Below, piece after piece: positions 17,875-26,332 of a stretch of 64,000 bases of DNA. The position numbers and the translations under genes were made by a program. This DNA comes from Leptospiraceae bacterium (lineage in GTDB: Bacteria > Spirochaetota > Leptospiria > Leptospirales > Leptonemataceae), in assembly GCA_026418015.1 (NCBI GenBank), contig JAOACE010000020.1, positions 179,144 through 243,143 on the forward strand. Direction: 5' to 3'. Position 1 is the first letter of the stretch, and each line of letters begins with the position of its first letter. The notes beneath the pieces were generated by a model. The model saw only the letters and a list, made by a program, of their open reading frames with translations, was not told the DNA's origin and did not search any database.

Positions 17875-18282
17875 TTATTGGATCAACCCCTCGTATTGGC
17901 CTTTTTGTTTTAGCTCTTCCATACTTCCCTTGCCGTTTTCGTATTCTGTGACTTTTCGTTCGCCCGTGATTGAACCTTTAAACGCTTTAAACGGATTCGG
18001 GTTATGAACTTTAACTTCGTGAGGAATCCCACCTGGAATGATTAGAATATCCCCAGCTTCTATCGTGACTGGTCCATCATCAAAATGAAAGGTAATTACC
18101 CCTTCTACTGCTCCTCGAATTTCGTCGTAATCATGGCTATGTCTACTACGTTCAAACCATCCAGGTACGGTTTGCAAATCATACACTTTAAACCCATATT
18201 TTTCCATTTCTTTTTTAACTTTTTCTTCTGTGGGAATTTCTTTATAAGGCCACTTGTATACTTTTACCTTTTTGTTTTCCAT
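17875..18282 (-). CDS. Cupin-domain protein
   Basis: A 135-residue single-domain cupin. Cupin motif 1 is visible as HSHDYDEIRGAVEG (about 48-61) and motif 2 as GDILIIPGGIPHEV (about 77-90), with His/Glu ligands for a metal. These small proteins can be dioxygenases, isomerases or ligand sensors; none can be chosen here. The conserved pattern WFERSRHSHDYDE suggests a defined small-molecule pocket. It lies between the histone-fold gene (11 bp upstream) and the HAD phosphatase (1 bp downstream), with AAGGAGA before its ATG, so all three are probably cotranscribed. Confidence 0.85.
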   Translation of the reverse strand: MENKKVKVYKWPYKEIPTEEKVKKEMEKYGFKVYDLQTVPGWFERSRHSHDYDEIRGAVEGVITFHFDDGPVTIEAGDILIIPGGIPHEVKVHNPNPFKAFKGSITGERKVTEYENGKGSMEELKQKGQYEGLIQ

Positions 18283-18293
18283 CCTGTTCTCCT

Positions 18294-18539
18294 TTATAAA
18301 TCATAAGGTCTAATTGTAACTCTTTTATTAGACTTCGTTCTATATATTGCATTATCGATCATTTCGTGTAATTTACTCTCTATTGCATCGATTGTTTCGT
18401 CTGTTATTTCGCATTTTTTCTGTTTTATATAGTCTCTTAAACGAGAAACATTAATCAAACGTTTTTGATAATTTCTTACTCTGTTGTTTCTTTCTTCGAT
18501 CAGTTTATCTATATCATCGGCATCGTTTTGTTGACTCAT
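18294..18539 (-). CDS. Bacterial histone-fold DNA-binding protein
   Basis: An 81-residue protein. Residues 29-81 fit one histone fold: helix 1 at about 31-41 (SRLRDYIKQKK), a loop, a long central helix at about 46-69 (DETIDAIESKLHEMIDNAIY), then the second loop and the start of helix 3 with R73-x-T75-x4-D80 (KRVTIRPYDL). The R-x-T-x4-D signature is the structural hallmark of archaeal and eukaryotic histones. Bacterial members (for example in Bdellovibrio and Leptospira) share the short RPxDL ending. Here an extra charged tail of about 27 residues precedes the fold. It should dimerise and bind DNA, possibly as a nucleoid protein. It is first gene of an operon with a cupin and a phosphatase. 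Identification is by pattern only. Confidence 0.8.
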   Translation of the reverse strand: MSQQNDADDIDKLIEERNNRVRNYQKRLINVSRLRDYIKQKKCEITDETIDAIESKLHEMIDNAIYRTKSNKRVTIRPYDL

Positions 18540-18662
18540 TTTTCTCTATCCAAAAATTTTTATTAAATATACTTTACAATTCTTTTCTTTTACATAATAT
18601 ATTAAAACAAAATCTATTTGCAAGTAGATTTTTGATAATTTTCCTGACCATAAGGATTGAGC

Positions 18663-19640
18663 ATGAAAGTATTAGTAATTGGTGGTGCAGGATATATTGG
18701 GACCCACATAGTTTATGATTTATTAGAAAGAAATTATCGCATCTTAGTTTGTGATGATTTTTCTACCGGTAATAGAAAAAATATCATTCAACATCCTAAT
18801 TACGAATTACTCGAAGGAGATTTTAAAAACGAATCTATCATGAAGAAAATCCTATCTTACAAGCCCGAGGTAATATTTCATTTTGCAGCAAGCAAAGCTG
18901 CTGGCGAATCCATGATTGATCCCGTTAAGTATTCCCACAATAATATTCGCGGAACATTGTATCTTCTAGAAAACATGATTCAAAATAACATCAGGTATTT
19001 TATTTTTTCTTCGAGTGCAGCTGTATATGGAGAACCTCAATACTTACCCATTGACGAAGAACATCCAAGAAATCCCACCAATTATTATGGTTTTACAAAA
19101 AAAATTATCGAAGATAACTTAGAATGGTTTTCTCGTTTAAAAGGTCTAAGATATGCATCTTTACGTTATTTTAATGCAGCAGGTTATGATATAAAAGAAC
19201 GCGTCAAAGGTCTCGAGAATGAACCACAAAATCTTCTACCAATTGTAATGGAAACCCTGATTGGGAAAAGACCAAAAATGTATGTATATGGAAATGATTA
19301 TCCTACTCGCGATGGTACATGTATTAGAGATTATATTCATGTAAATGATTTAAGCGAAGCCCATCTACTTGCAATGGATTATATTATAAAAAACGAACAA
19401 GATATAACAGTGAATTTAGGTTCAGAAAATGGAATGTCTGTTTTAGAAATGATTCAAATCGCAGAAAAAGTAGCAAACAAAAAAATACCTTACGAAATTA
19501 CCTCCCGAAGACCTGGTGATGCAGCTAAACTTTTAGCATCTTCCAAAAAAGCAAAAGAAGTATTAAATTGGGTTCCCAAATATTCTGATCCAGAAACATT
19601 AATTCGTTCCATGTGGATTACGTACCAAAAAAATGCATAA
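18663..19640 (+). CDS. galE: UDP-glucose 4-epimerase
   Basis: NAD-dependent epimerase of the short-chain dehydrogenase family, interconverting UDP-glucose and UDP-galactose (or the GlcNAc forms) for surface polysaccharide. GGAGYIGTH near the N-terminus binds NAD; SSSAAVYG supplies the catalytic Ser, and YYGFTK the Tyr-x3-Lys pair. At 325 residues it has the usual length. The ATG at 18663 has AAGGA six bases upstream; a TTG two codons earlier is less likely. The stop overlaps the start of the following lipoprotein gene by eight bases. Confidence 0.92.
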   Translation: MKVLVIGGAGYIGTHIVYDLLERNYRILVCDDFSTGNRKNIIQHPNYELLEGDFKNESIMKKILSYKPEVIFHFAASKAAGESMIDPVKYSHNNIRGTLYLLENMIQNNIRYFIFSSSAAVYGEPQYLPIDEEHPRNPTNYYGFTKKIIEDNLEWFSRLKGLRYASLRYFNAAGYDIKERVKGLENEPQNLLPIVMETLIGKRPKMYVYGNDYPTRDGTCIRDYIHVNDLSEAHLLAMDYIIKNEQDITVNLGSENGMSVLEMIQIAEKVANKKIPYEITSRRPGDAAKLLASSKKAKEVLNWVPKYSDPETLIRSMWITYQKNA

Positions 19641-20538
19641 ATCAACCTTAAAATTATTCATTTTATTTTTTTTATTAAATCTTTCATGTAATCTGAATAC
19701 CAATATAAGTAAAGAGTTAAACCAATATTACGAAAAGGGAGAATTTTTAAAAATCTTAGAAACCATTCAAGTTTACGAATCGAAAAATTCCAAAGAAAAT
19801 CCTGATCTCTATTTATGGAAAGCGCGTATGTATTCTATCTACCCTGAATCTTACGATATGGCAAAATATTTTTATCAAAAGTATATAAAATTAAACCCCA
19901 AACCAGAATCTTATTATGAATATACTTTATTTTTAATCGACATTTCTGAATTTCTTACGATTCAAGAATTAATCAGTGGAGAAAATATAGACCCCAATTT
20001 AATTTTTCATCCTATTATTAATGATATTCGGAATTTCTTAGAATGCAGATCTAAAACTCTCGAAGAACGCTACAATAATATCTTTCTTCATCTTGAAGTT
20101 ATCAAAGATTTGTATTTATTTAATTATTGTTATATGCTATTGTATTCAGATATCTATCATAAAATCATTTTTAAAAATTTACAGAATACAAATCCCGAAA
20201 CCTACAAAAATCTTTCTACAACAGAAGAACTCAATAGGATTCAAGATACTACCCTACTCTTAAAATATAGAAATCAAAATCTTTTTAGCATAAAAGAACT
20301 GATCCATCTTTATAAAGAAAAAAATAGTGGTACACTAAACAAAGAAAAGAGAATTTATTGCTCTTTACAACAACACTTTCCAGACTTTAAGATTTCTGCT
20401 ATAAGTATAGAAGAATGCAAAAAAAACTTTCCTAATAACTTAACGTTATTTAGGAAAGTTTTAAAAACTTCTAAAAGGAATAAGATTTCTGTTCCTCTTT
20501 TCGATAATAAGATTTATTCTCCCACTTATAGGAATTAA
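19633..20538 (+). CDS. Hypothetical lipoprotein, TPR-like
   Basis: The first 20 residues form a signal peptide ending LNLSC, a plausible spirochaete-style lipobox with Cys19. The rest of the 301 residues is helical, with TPR-like helix pairs at about 28-90 (YYEKGEFLKILETIQVYE, then WKARMYSIYPESYDMAKYFY). No family recognised. It is coupled to galE by an eight-base overlap. The last 40 codons contain a long inverted repeat that acts better as a terminator for the opposite strand (20423-20462), and the final four bases overlap the 34-aa gene on the minus strand. Confidence 0.75.
   Translation: MHKSTLKLFILFFLLNLSCNLNTNISKELNQYYEKGEFLKILETIQVYESKNSKENPDLYLWKARMYSIYPESYDMAKYFYQKYIKLNPKPESYYEYTLFLIDISEFLTIQELISGENIDPNLIFHPIINDIRNFLECRSKTLEERYNNIFLHLEVIKDLYLFNYCYMLLYSDIYHKIIFKNLQNTNPETYKNLSTTEELNRIQDTTLLLKYRNQNLFSIKELIHLYKEKNSGTLNKEKRIYCSLQQHFPDFKISAISIEECKKNFPNNLTLFRKVLKTSKRNKISVPLFDNKIYSPTYRN
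20423..20462 (-). terminator. Long hairpin terminator of the 34-aa gene, inside the opposing CDS
   Basis: Arms of 17 bp (20423-20439 and 20445-20462) pair with a single bulged T around TTAAC. On the minus strand the stem is followed by TTTTTT, about 70 bp after the stop of the small gene at 20535. On the plus strand the same stem is followed by only TTTTAAAAA. It lies inside the coding sequence of the lipoprotein gene. Confidence 0.6.
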
Positions 20539-20639
20539 ATCTTTTTTTTCACCATATATAAAACAAAAATACCCATTCCAATTACAAATAAAATAGTAAA
20601 AAATACTAAAATATCTACTATATCACCTTTTAACATCAT
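20535..20639 (-). CDS. Small single-pass membrane protein, 34 aa
   Basis: An ORF of 34 codons, MMLKGDIVDILVF... ending VKKKI. One hydrophobic helix spans about 8-29 and three lysines follow, which predicts N-out/C-in topology. Three independent signals support expression: an optimal TAGGAGGGAT site before the double ATG, a TTGAAA-16-TAAACT promoter 20-47 bp upstream, and a hairpin with T-run downstream. No family recognised. Small one-helix proteins of this kind often are accessory subunits of larger membrane complexes, but the neighbours do not tell which. Too short for ordinary gene finders, so it may be unannotated in relatives. Confidence 0.72.
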   Translation of the reverse strand: MMLKGDIVDILVFFTILFVIGMGIFVLYMVKKKI

Positions 20640-20658
20640 ATATCCCTCCTAAAATAAG

Positions 20659-20686
20659 AGTTTATTTATTGACGAAATTTTTTCAA
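20659..20686 (-). promoter_or_regulatory. Promoter of the 34-aa membrane protein gene
   Basis: Minus strand: TTGAAA (20681-20686), 16-bp spacer, TAAACT (20659-20664). The predicted transcript starts about 13 bp before the AGGAGG ribosome binding site. Confidence 0.55.
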
Positions 20687-20927
20687 TTATTTTTTTATTT
20701 ATTTCATAAAAAATTATAGAGATTGAATTTCATTATTAAATGAAAGAAGCAATCAATTATAATGTTTGTTTATTAATCAAAAAAATTATAAAAAACCTTC
20801 TGGTGAAAAGAACAAAACCAAGAGTCTTAAAAATGATACCAGAATTATTCCTCTGTTAAGCTCCCGTCATAAAAAACATAAAAAAATGTTTACATAGATT
20901 TTATTTTTTTAACATTGGAATTAAGTC
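20687..20927. other. Intergenic stretch, no gene recognised
   Basis: Part of the only gap over 300 bp (20539-20927) in the window. It is AT-rich except for 20797-20875, which is less so and holds a weak inverted repeat (TTCTGGT at 20798-20804, ACCAGAA at 20838-20844). I see no convincing ORF, tRNA or known riboswitch core. It may carry the leader or promoter of the gene at 20928. Confidence 0.4.
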
Positions 20928-21818
20928 ATGATATTTTTTCTTGTTTATAATCTTGCAAATTTAATCGTGTTTTTTTTACCCTTATTCTATCAAGACTTAG
21001 AACCAGAAAACTATTTTTTTTATTATGTTAAATTTTCTTTGATAATTTCATTAATATATTTAATATTTTCTAAAAAATTTTATAAAAAGATTAATATAAA
21101 AATTATATTAAAAAATTTTATTTTTTTGTTTATTACCATTTTAATTTTTTATTTTGTTTTTTATTTTTTTAGATTCGCCGAATGGGAAGAATTCAAAAAC
21201 AACCATTTATTAAACAACCTTTTATATACGATGATTTTCTATCCATTTAATATGTTTTTATTTTATATTGCAAAAATCATCCTTCTAAACAGAAATAAAA
21301 AGATTTTAAGAAAATTAACCAACTATAACGATGAAATTGAAAAATTATATAACTTTATAAATTTATTTAATAAATTAGAATTAAATCTTTATCAATATCA
21401 AAAATTATTACAATATGTAAATTCCTTTATTATTGAACAAGATAACAAAATTCTTGGTTCAATGAATATAATTATACATCAAAATACAATCATCATATTT
21501 GATTTAAAATCCAACATGATCGAAGATTACAATTTTTTAATTTCTTTTTTGAATCAAGAAATGATAAATTCTAACACAGAAAGGATTGTGTTTATAACTT
21601 CCCAAAAAGATGAATATATTTATTTTATAAATTATTTAAACTTTTTATTAGAACAACAGAATTCTCTTTTTAAGTGGCAAGACGAAATTTCCAACAAAAC
21701 GATTCTAGAAGAATTAAAAAATGTTAGTTCAATTTATATATTAAAAGAATTTTATGATTTAGTTCAAAATAGTACGATAACGAATTATTACATATTAAAA
21801 AAATTTACTTTACAATAG
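20928..21818 (+). CDS. Hypothetical membrane protein, 296 aa
   Basis: No family recognised. The N-terminal 125 residues hold four predicted transmembrane helices (about 3-20, 31-46, 58-78 and 103-121), extremely rich in Phe, Ile and Leu. Residues 126-296 are a soluble, probably cytoplasmic part with mixed strands and helices, containing ILGSMNIIIHQNTIIIFDLK (about 179-198), whose hydrophobic strands suggest a small alpha/beta domain. It is very AT-rich in sequence even for this region. Only GGA precedes the ATG, so the ribosome binding site is weak. Stands alone between the intergenic gap and the UspA gene. Confidence 0.7.
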   Translation: MIFFLVYNLANLIVFFLPLFYQDLEPENYFFYYVKFSLIISLIYLIFSKKFYKKINIKIILKNFIFLFITILIFYFVFYFFRFAEWEEFKNNHLLNNLLYTMIFYPFNMFLFYIAKIILLNRNKKILRKLTNYNDEIEKLYNFINLFNKLELNLYQYQKLLQYVNSFIIEQDNKILGSMNIIIHQNTIIIFDLKSNMIEDYNFLISFLNQEMINSNTERIVFITSQKDEYIYFINYLNFLLEQQNSLFKWQDEISNKTILEELKNVSSIYILKEFYDLVQNSTITNYYILKKFTLQ

Positions 21819-21874
21819 AAATTGATAAAATAAATATACTTTAAAAAATTTTAATACTATCAAATGGAGAAAAA

Positions 21875-22306
21875 ATGAAACGTTTTATAAAAAAAATTCT
21901 TATTCCTATCGATGGATCAGAACATTCCAAAAAAGGATTAGAGTTTGGGATAGCTATTGCAGAAAATGCACACGCAGAAGTTACAATTCTCGAAGTCATC
22001 GAAGAATTTGGACCATTACCAGGTTATTACGAAGCACCACCTCCAAATATTGACAGAGTAAAATGGGTTGCAGAACAAAGATTCGAAAAAATCCACCCCA
22101 TATTAGAAGAAACAAAAGTAAAATGGAAAAGACGTGTAGAAGAAGGCTATGCAGCAGAAACCATTATTCGAATAGCAGAAGAAGATAAATTTGATTTGAT
22201 TGTTATTGGCAGTCGAGGAATGGGCTTTTGGGGTAGGTTTTTATTAGGTTCTGTCTCGGATAGGGTTGTCCATCATGCCCCATGTAGTGTCTTAGTTGTT
22301 AAATAA
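21875..22306 (+). CDS. Universal stress protein UspA family
   Basis: A single-domain UspA protein of 143 residues. It opens with [20 protein letters not shown], with the nucleotide-contacting Asp, and ends with the ATP-binding loop G-x2-G-x9-G-S ([17 protein letters not shown], about 113-129), so ATP binding is expected. Residues [15 protein letters not shown] (about 48-62) form a proline-rich insertion after the second strand. A GGAGAAAAA site precedes the ATG. Cytoplasmic stress or energy sensor; unlike the tandem protein at 1-595, its glycine loop is intact. Confidence 0.9.
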   Translation: MKRFIKKILIPIDGSEHSKKGLEFGIAIAENAHAEVTILEVIEEFGPLPGYYEAPPPNIDRVKWVAEQRFEKIHPILEETKVKWKRRVEEGYAAETIIRIAEEDKFDLIVIGSRGMGFWGRFLLGSVSDRVVHHAPCSVLVVK

Positions 22307-22322
22307 CGTACTGATATTTTAA

Positions 22323-23381
<1,059 letters not shown>

Positions 23382-23396
23382 TTTTTTATTCAATCT

Positions 23397-23419
23397 AACA
23401 AGGAGTATCTCTCCTTGTT
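23397..23419 (+). terminator. Intercistronic hairpin between gapA and pgk
   Basis: AACAAGGAG (23397-23405) and CTCCTTGTT (23411-23419) form a perfect 9-bp stem with a TATCT loop. The following bases (CTTATAAAATTTT) are a poor T-tract, so this is likelier a partial terminator or an RNA-stability element than a full stop. The 5' arm contains an AAGGAG word, sequestered in the stem; the real pgk site AGGAG lies just after. Confidence 0.55.
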
Positions 23420-23444
23420 CTTATAAAATTTTCAGGAGAATCCT

Positions 23445-24656
23445 ATGAAATATTATCATGTAAAAAGTATTGATGATTTATCGAAAGAAGAAGTAAAACA
23501 CAAAAGAGCACTTGTTCGCGTAGATTATAATGTTCCCATGAAAGATGGCCAAGTTGTAAACGATTTAAGAATTATTTCAACAATTCCCACCATCAATAAG
23601 TTATTAGAATTAGAAACCAAAATTATATTAATATCCCATTTAGGAAGACCCAAAGGAAAAAGAAATCCTGAATATTCACTAAAGCCAGTCTATGAAGTCC
23701 TAAAAAAACTGTTTCCTAATAATAATATCTATTTTGTAGAAACTATCGAAGAGCTTAAAGAAAAATGTAAAAAAATTCAACCCAAAGAGATAATTCTTCT
23801 AGAAAATATCCGATTTTACGAAGGCGAAGAAAAAAACGATTTAAACTTAGCAAAAGATTTAGCAGAATGTGGTGATTTTTATGTAAACGACGCTTTTGGA
23901 ACAGCACATAGAGCTCATGCCTCGACAGAAGGTGTAGCAAGATTTTTAAAACCAGCTGTCTGTGGATATTTATTAAAAAAAGAAATTGATTATTTATCAA
24001 AGACCATCGAAAATCCAGTCCATCCTTACGTCGCAATTATAGGCGGTGCAAAAATATCCGATAAAATCAAAGTGATAGAAAATCTATTAAAGCTTTCCGA
24101 TAAGATTTTGATTGGCGGAGCTATGATGTACACCTTCTACAAAGCAAAAGGTCTTAAAACAGGAAAATCCCTTGTAGAAGAAGATAAGGTCGATTTAGCA
24201 AAAAACTTATTAGAAAAAGCCAATGGGAAAATTCTTCTACCCATAGATACCGTAGTATCGGATATGTTTGATCCCAAAGCAAGAAAAATCGGTTCTCTAA
24301 AAGAAGTTTCTTTTGATCAAATTCCCGACGATGGAATCGGACTTGACATTGGAAGTAAAACCATCGAACTTTATAAAAAAGAACTTCAAAATGCAAAATT
24401 AGTGATATGGAATGGACCGATGGGCGTATTCGAAATACCCGAAACTGCAAAAGGAACCTTCGAAGTTGCAAAAGCTGTTGCAGAATTAACACAAAAAGGT
24501 GCAATTACGATTGTTGGCGGCGGTGATTCTTCCGAAGCAGTAGAAGAAGCGGGATTAAAAGATAAATTTTCTCATGTTTCCACAGGTGGTGGAGCTTCTT
24601 TGGAATTTATCGAAGGTAGAGAACTTCCTGGTATAGCAATATTGGACAAAAAATAA
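23445..24656 (+). CDS. pgk: Phosphoglycerate kinase
   Basis: Transfers phosphate between 1,3-bisphosphoglycerate and ADP. The 403-residue protein shows the N-terminal RVDYNVPMKDG signature, ISHLGRPKG substrate loop, VNDAFGTAHRAHAS (about 147-160), and the C-terminal nucleotide region WNGPMGVFE and TIVGGGDSSEAVEEAG. All are intact. TCAGGAGA precedes the ATG. Downstream of gapA; followed after 12 bp by another hairpin and then a small secreted protein gene. Confidence 0.98.
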   Translation: MKYYHVKSIDDLSKEEVKHKRALVRVDYNVPMKDGQVVNDLRIISTIPTINKLLELETKIILISHLGRPKGKRNPEYSLKPVYEVLKKLFPNNNIYFVETIEELKEKCKKIQPKEIILLENIRFYEGEEKNDLNLAKDLAECGDFYVNDAFGTAHRAHASTEGVARFLKPAVCGYLLKKEIDYLSKTIENPVHPYVAIIGGAKISDKIKVIENLLKLSDKILIGGAMMYTFYKAKGLKTGKSLVEEDKVDLAKNLLEKANGKILLPIDTVVSDMFDPKARKIGSLKEVSFDQIPDDGIGLDIGSKTIELYKKELQNAKLVIWNGPMGVFEIPETAKGTFEVAKAVAELTQKGAITIVGGGDSSEAVEEAGLKDKFSHVSTGGGASLEFIEGRELPGIAILDKK

Positions 24657-24668
24657 CTAGTTCATGAG

Positions 24669-24690
24669 AGGCACAGAGATTTCTGTGCCT
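24669..24690 (+). terminator. Hairpin after pgk
   Basis: AGGCACAGA (24669-24677) and TCTGTGCCT (24682-24690) form a perfect 9-bp, GC-containing stem with a GATT loop. No T-run follows (ATTATAGG), so it may be a processing or stability element; the next gene has its own TAGGAG site 7 bp later. Confidence 0.55.
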
Positions 24691-24704
24691 ATTATAGGAG
24701 TTTT

Positions 24705-25007
24705 ATGATGAAAAAATCAAAATGGTTTTTAATTCTGATAACCTTAGGTGCTATGGGACTACTAGCTAGCAACGCAACGAACCAAAACGAAACAATCAGT
24801 CCATTTTATAAACTTCATAAATATCGCGTTGTTGATGATGCTCCCAACGACTATTGCGATCCAAACAATGATCCTCAATGCGAAATCATCCTGGACGAAG
24901 AAAATCCTTGTAATACACAATATGATCAATGTTTAAACCAATGTAAAAGTGAAGATTGCCTAGAAAAATGCGATGTAGAATACGAGGCATGTTTAGATTC
25001 TTTATAA
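24705..25007 (+). CDS. Small secreted cysteine-rich protein, symmetric Cys spacing
   Basis: The 100-residue product starts with a signal peptide (MMKKSKWFLILITLGAMG, cleavage near ALAS-like LLASNA at about 22). The mature part is acidic with eight Cys. The last six are spaced C-x6-C-x3-C-x4-C-x3-C-x6-C, a mirror-symmetric array around residues 72-97 that would fit two antiparallel helices clamped by disulfides, with twin Cx3C motifs as in helical-hairpin proteins. No family recognised. It sits downstream of pgk with its own TAGGAG site. Role unknown; an envelope location is expected. Confidence 0.75.
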   Translation: MMKKSKWFLILITLGAMGLLASNATNQNETISPFYKLHKYRVVDDAPNDYCDPNNDPQCEIILDEENPCNTQYDQCLNQCKSEDCLEKCDVEYEACLDSL

Positions 25008-25020
25008 ACCTTTTTTTACC

Positions 25021-25602
25021 CTAAGCCTGGTTTTTTCTATTACTTTTCCACGGAATTTCTTCTATATCTAATACAAAGTTTGCATATCGCGCAGTTACAA
25101 AAAAATAATCTGACAATCGATTAAAATAAGAAATCAACTGTTCGTTTATATTAAGTTTTTCTTCTTTAATGGCATAAACAATTCTTCTTTCTAAGTCTCT
25201 ACATCTTGTCCTGCAAACATGCAAAAAAGAAGATATTAAACTTCCATTGGGTAGAATAAAGGATCTTAACTCTGGTAAAACTTCATCCATTTTATCGATG
25301 GAAGACTCTAAAAAAAGAATATCCTCTTGTCTTAAAATTGAACGATTGTCTTTATAATAACCTGCAAGTTCCGCAGAGATTTCGAACAATAAATTTTGAA
25401 TTTGTATCAATTGTTGCATTAATTGATTTAAATGAGAATTTAATTGATATTTTTCTTTTATTAAAGCATTTACTACGCCAATGTAAGAATTTAGTTCATC
25501 GCATAAACCATATAAATCGACTCGTAGATTATGTTTATAAACCTTTGTTCCATCTGCTAGAACGGTTTCTCCGTTATCGCCTCTTTTGGTATAAATCTTC
25601 AT
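25021..25602 (-). CDS. Cob(I)alamin adenosyltransferase, PduO type
   Basis: Transfers the adenosyl group of ATP to cob(I)alamin to make adenosylcobalamin. The 193-residue protein begins with the ATP-binding TKRGDNGET (about 4-12) and carries CDELNSYIG (about 34-42), RTRCRDLERR-type motif (CRTRCRDLERRI, about 128-139) and NRLSDYFFVTAR (about 159-170), all typical of the PduO/MMAB family. Its ATG overlaps the tmk stop (TAATG). A B12 cofactor role fits methylmalonyl-CoA mutase or ribonucleotide reductase genes elsewhere, which are not in this window. Confidence 0.92.
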   Translation of the reverse strand: MKIYTKRGDNGETVLADGTKVYKHNLRVDLYGLCDELNSYIGVVNALIKEKYQLNSHLNQLMQQLIQIQNLLFEISAELAGYYKDNRSILRQEDILFLESSIDKMDEVLPELRSFILPNGSLISSFLHVCRTRCRDLERRIVYAIKEEKLNINEQLISYFNRLSDYFFVTARYANFVLDIEEIPWKSNRKNQA

Positions 25603-26225
25603 TACACCATTTTATTTTGATCTTTATAATCTGAAAAGATTTTTTTTACAATGTATTTCGCAATTTTATAGGGAGGATTTAATCCAGAAATATTCTCCCA
25701 ATTTAAAGAATATTTATCAAAAAGTTTTTTTAAATGCTCATAATTCTCTAATATTCTAGAAAGTTCTTGTTCTTTTTCGAATGTTTCTTTATAATGATTT
25801 CTTTTTTTTATACGTTCCAATGCATTTTTTAGATCAATGTCTAAATAAAAAACTCTTTTTGGTTTAGGATATTTATTAAAAGAATTTATAAATATCTTAT
25901 ATACATCTTCTAAGTCTTTTGCTTGGTATGCAGCAGTAGATGGATAATATCTATCCATAATAATAATTTTATCCTGATTGGGCAAGATATTCAACTGAAC
26001 ATTTTTTTCTCTATCTTTATCGAAGAGTATGAACCATTCCTCTAATTTGAGATTGCGATTTTCTTTTAGATATTGACGAATTTTTTTACCTGTATCGAAA
26101 TCCGTTGGCTCGTACAAAAAGACAAAACATTCCTGTAATTTAAGTCTTCGGATAATTTTTTTTAATAACTGAATTTGTGTAGATTTTCCAGAACCATCAA
26201 TTCCTTCGATAATATATAAATACAT
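25602..26225 (-). CDS. tmk: Thymidylate kinase
   Basis: Phosphorylates dTMP to dTDP. The 207-residue protein has the P-loop EGIDGSGKST (about 6-15), the DR(Y/H) motif in MDRYYPSTAAYQ (about 89-100, more open here as DRYYPST) and the EPTDF segment near 38-42. The LID part around 140-150 is Lys/Arg-rich. First gene of a two-gene unit with the cobalamin adenosyltransferase. No Shine-Dalgarno sequence precedes the ATG; a promoter whose -10 ends six bases before it suggests a leaderless mRNA. Confidence 0.93.
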   Translation of the reverse strand: MYLYIIEGIDGSGKSTQIQLLKKIIRRLKLQECFVFLYEPTDFDTGKKIRQYLKENRNLKLEEWFILFDKDREKNVQLNILPNQDKIIIMDRYYPSTAAYQAKDLEDVYKIFINSFNKYPKPKRVFYLDIDLKNALERIKKRNHYKETFEKEQELSRILENYEHLKKLFDKYSLNWENISGLNPPYKIAKYIVKKIFSDYKDQNKMV

Positions 26226-26231
26226 AAGACA

Positions 26232-26258
26232 AGATTATTATTTAATTTGTTTTATCAA
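26232..26258 (-). promoter_or_regulatory. Promoter with start codon at +1 (leaderless), tmk
   Basis: Minus strand: TTGATA (26253-26258), 15-bp spacer, TAATCT (26232-26237), six bases, then the tmk ATG at 26225. The spacer is short, as in the amidase promoter at 29709. Confidence 0.45.
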
Positions 26259-26332
26259 TAAAATTAAAACTTATGTATAAATAATTAAAATAAATTCATT
26301 TACAAAAAAAATTATAGAAAAAAAATTACAAT

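Noticed and set aside
20797..20875. Possible small RNA or riboswitch before the gene at 20928
   Set aside because: Only one 7-bp inverted repeat with a 33-nt loop is visible; no known riboswitch core and no terminator, so I list it only as intergenic DNA.
24154..24504. Leu/Phe-rich frame of 116 codons opposite pgk
   Set aside because: Fully antisense to conserved pgk coding sequence. Its hydrophobic composition results from Lys/Glu-rich codons on the other strand.
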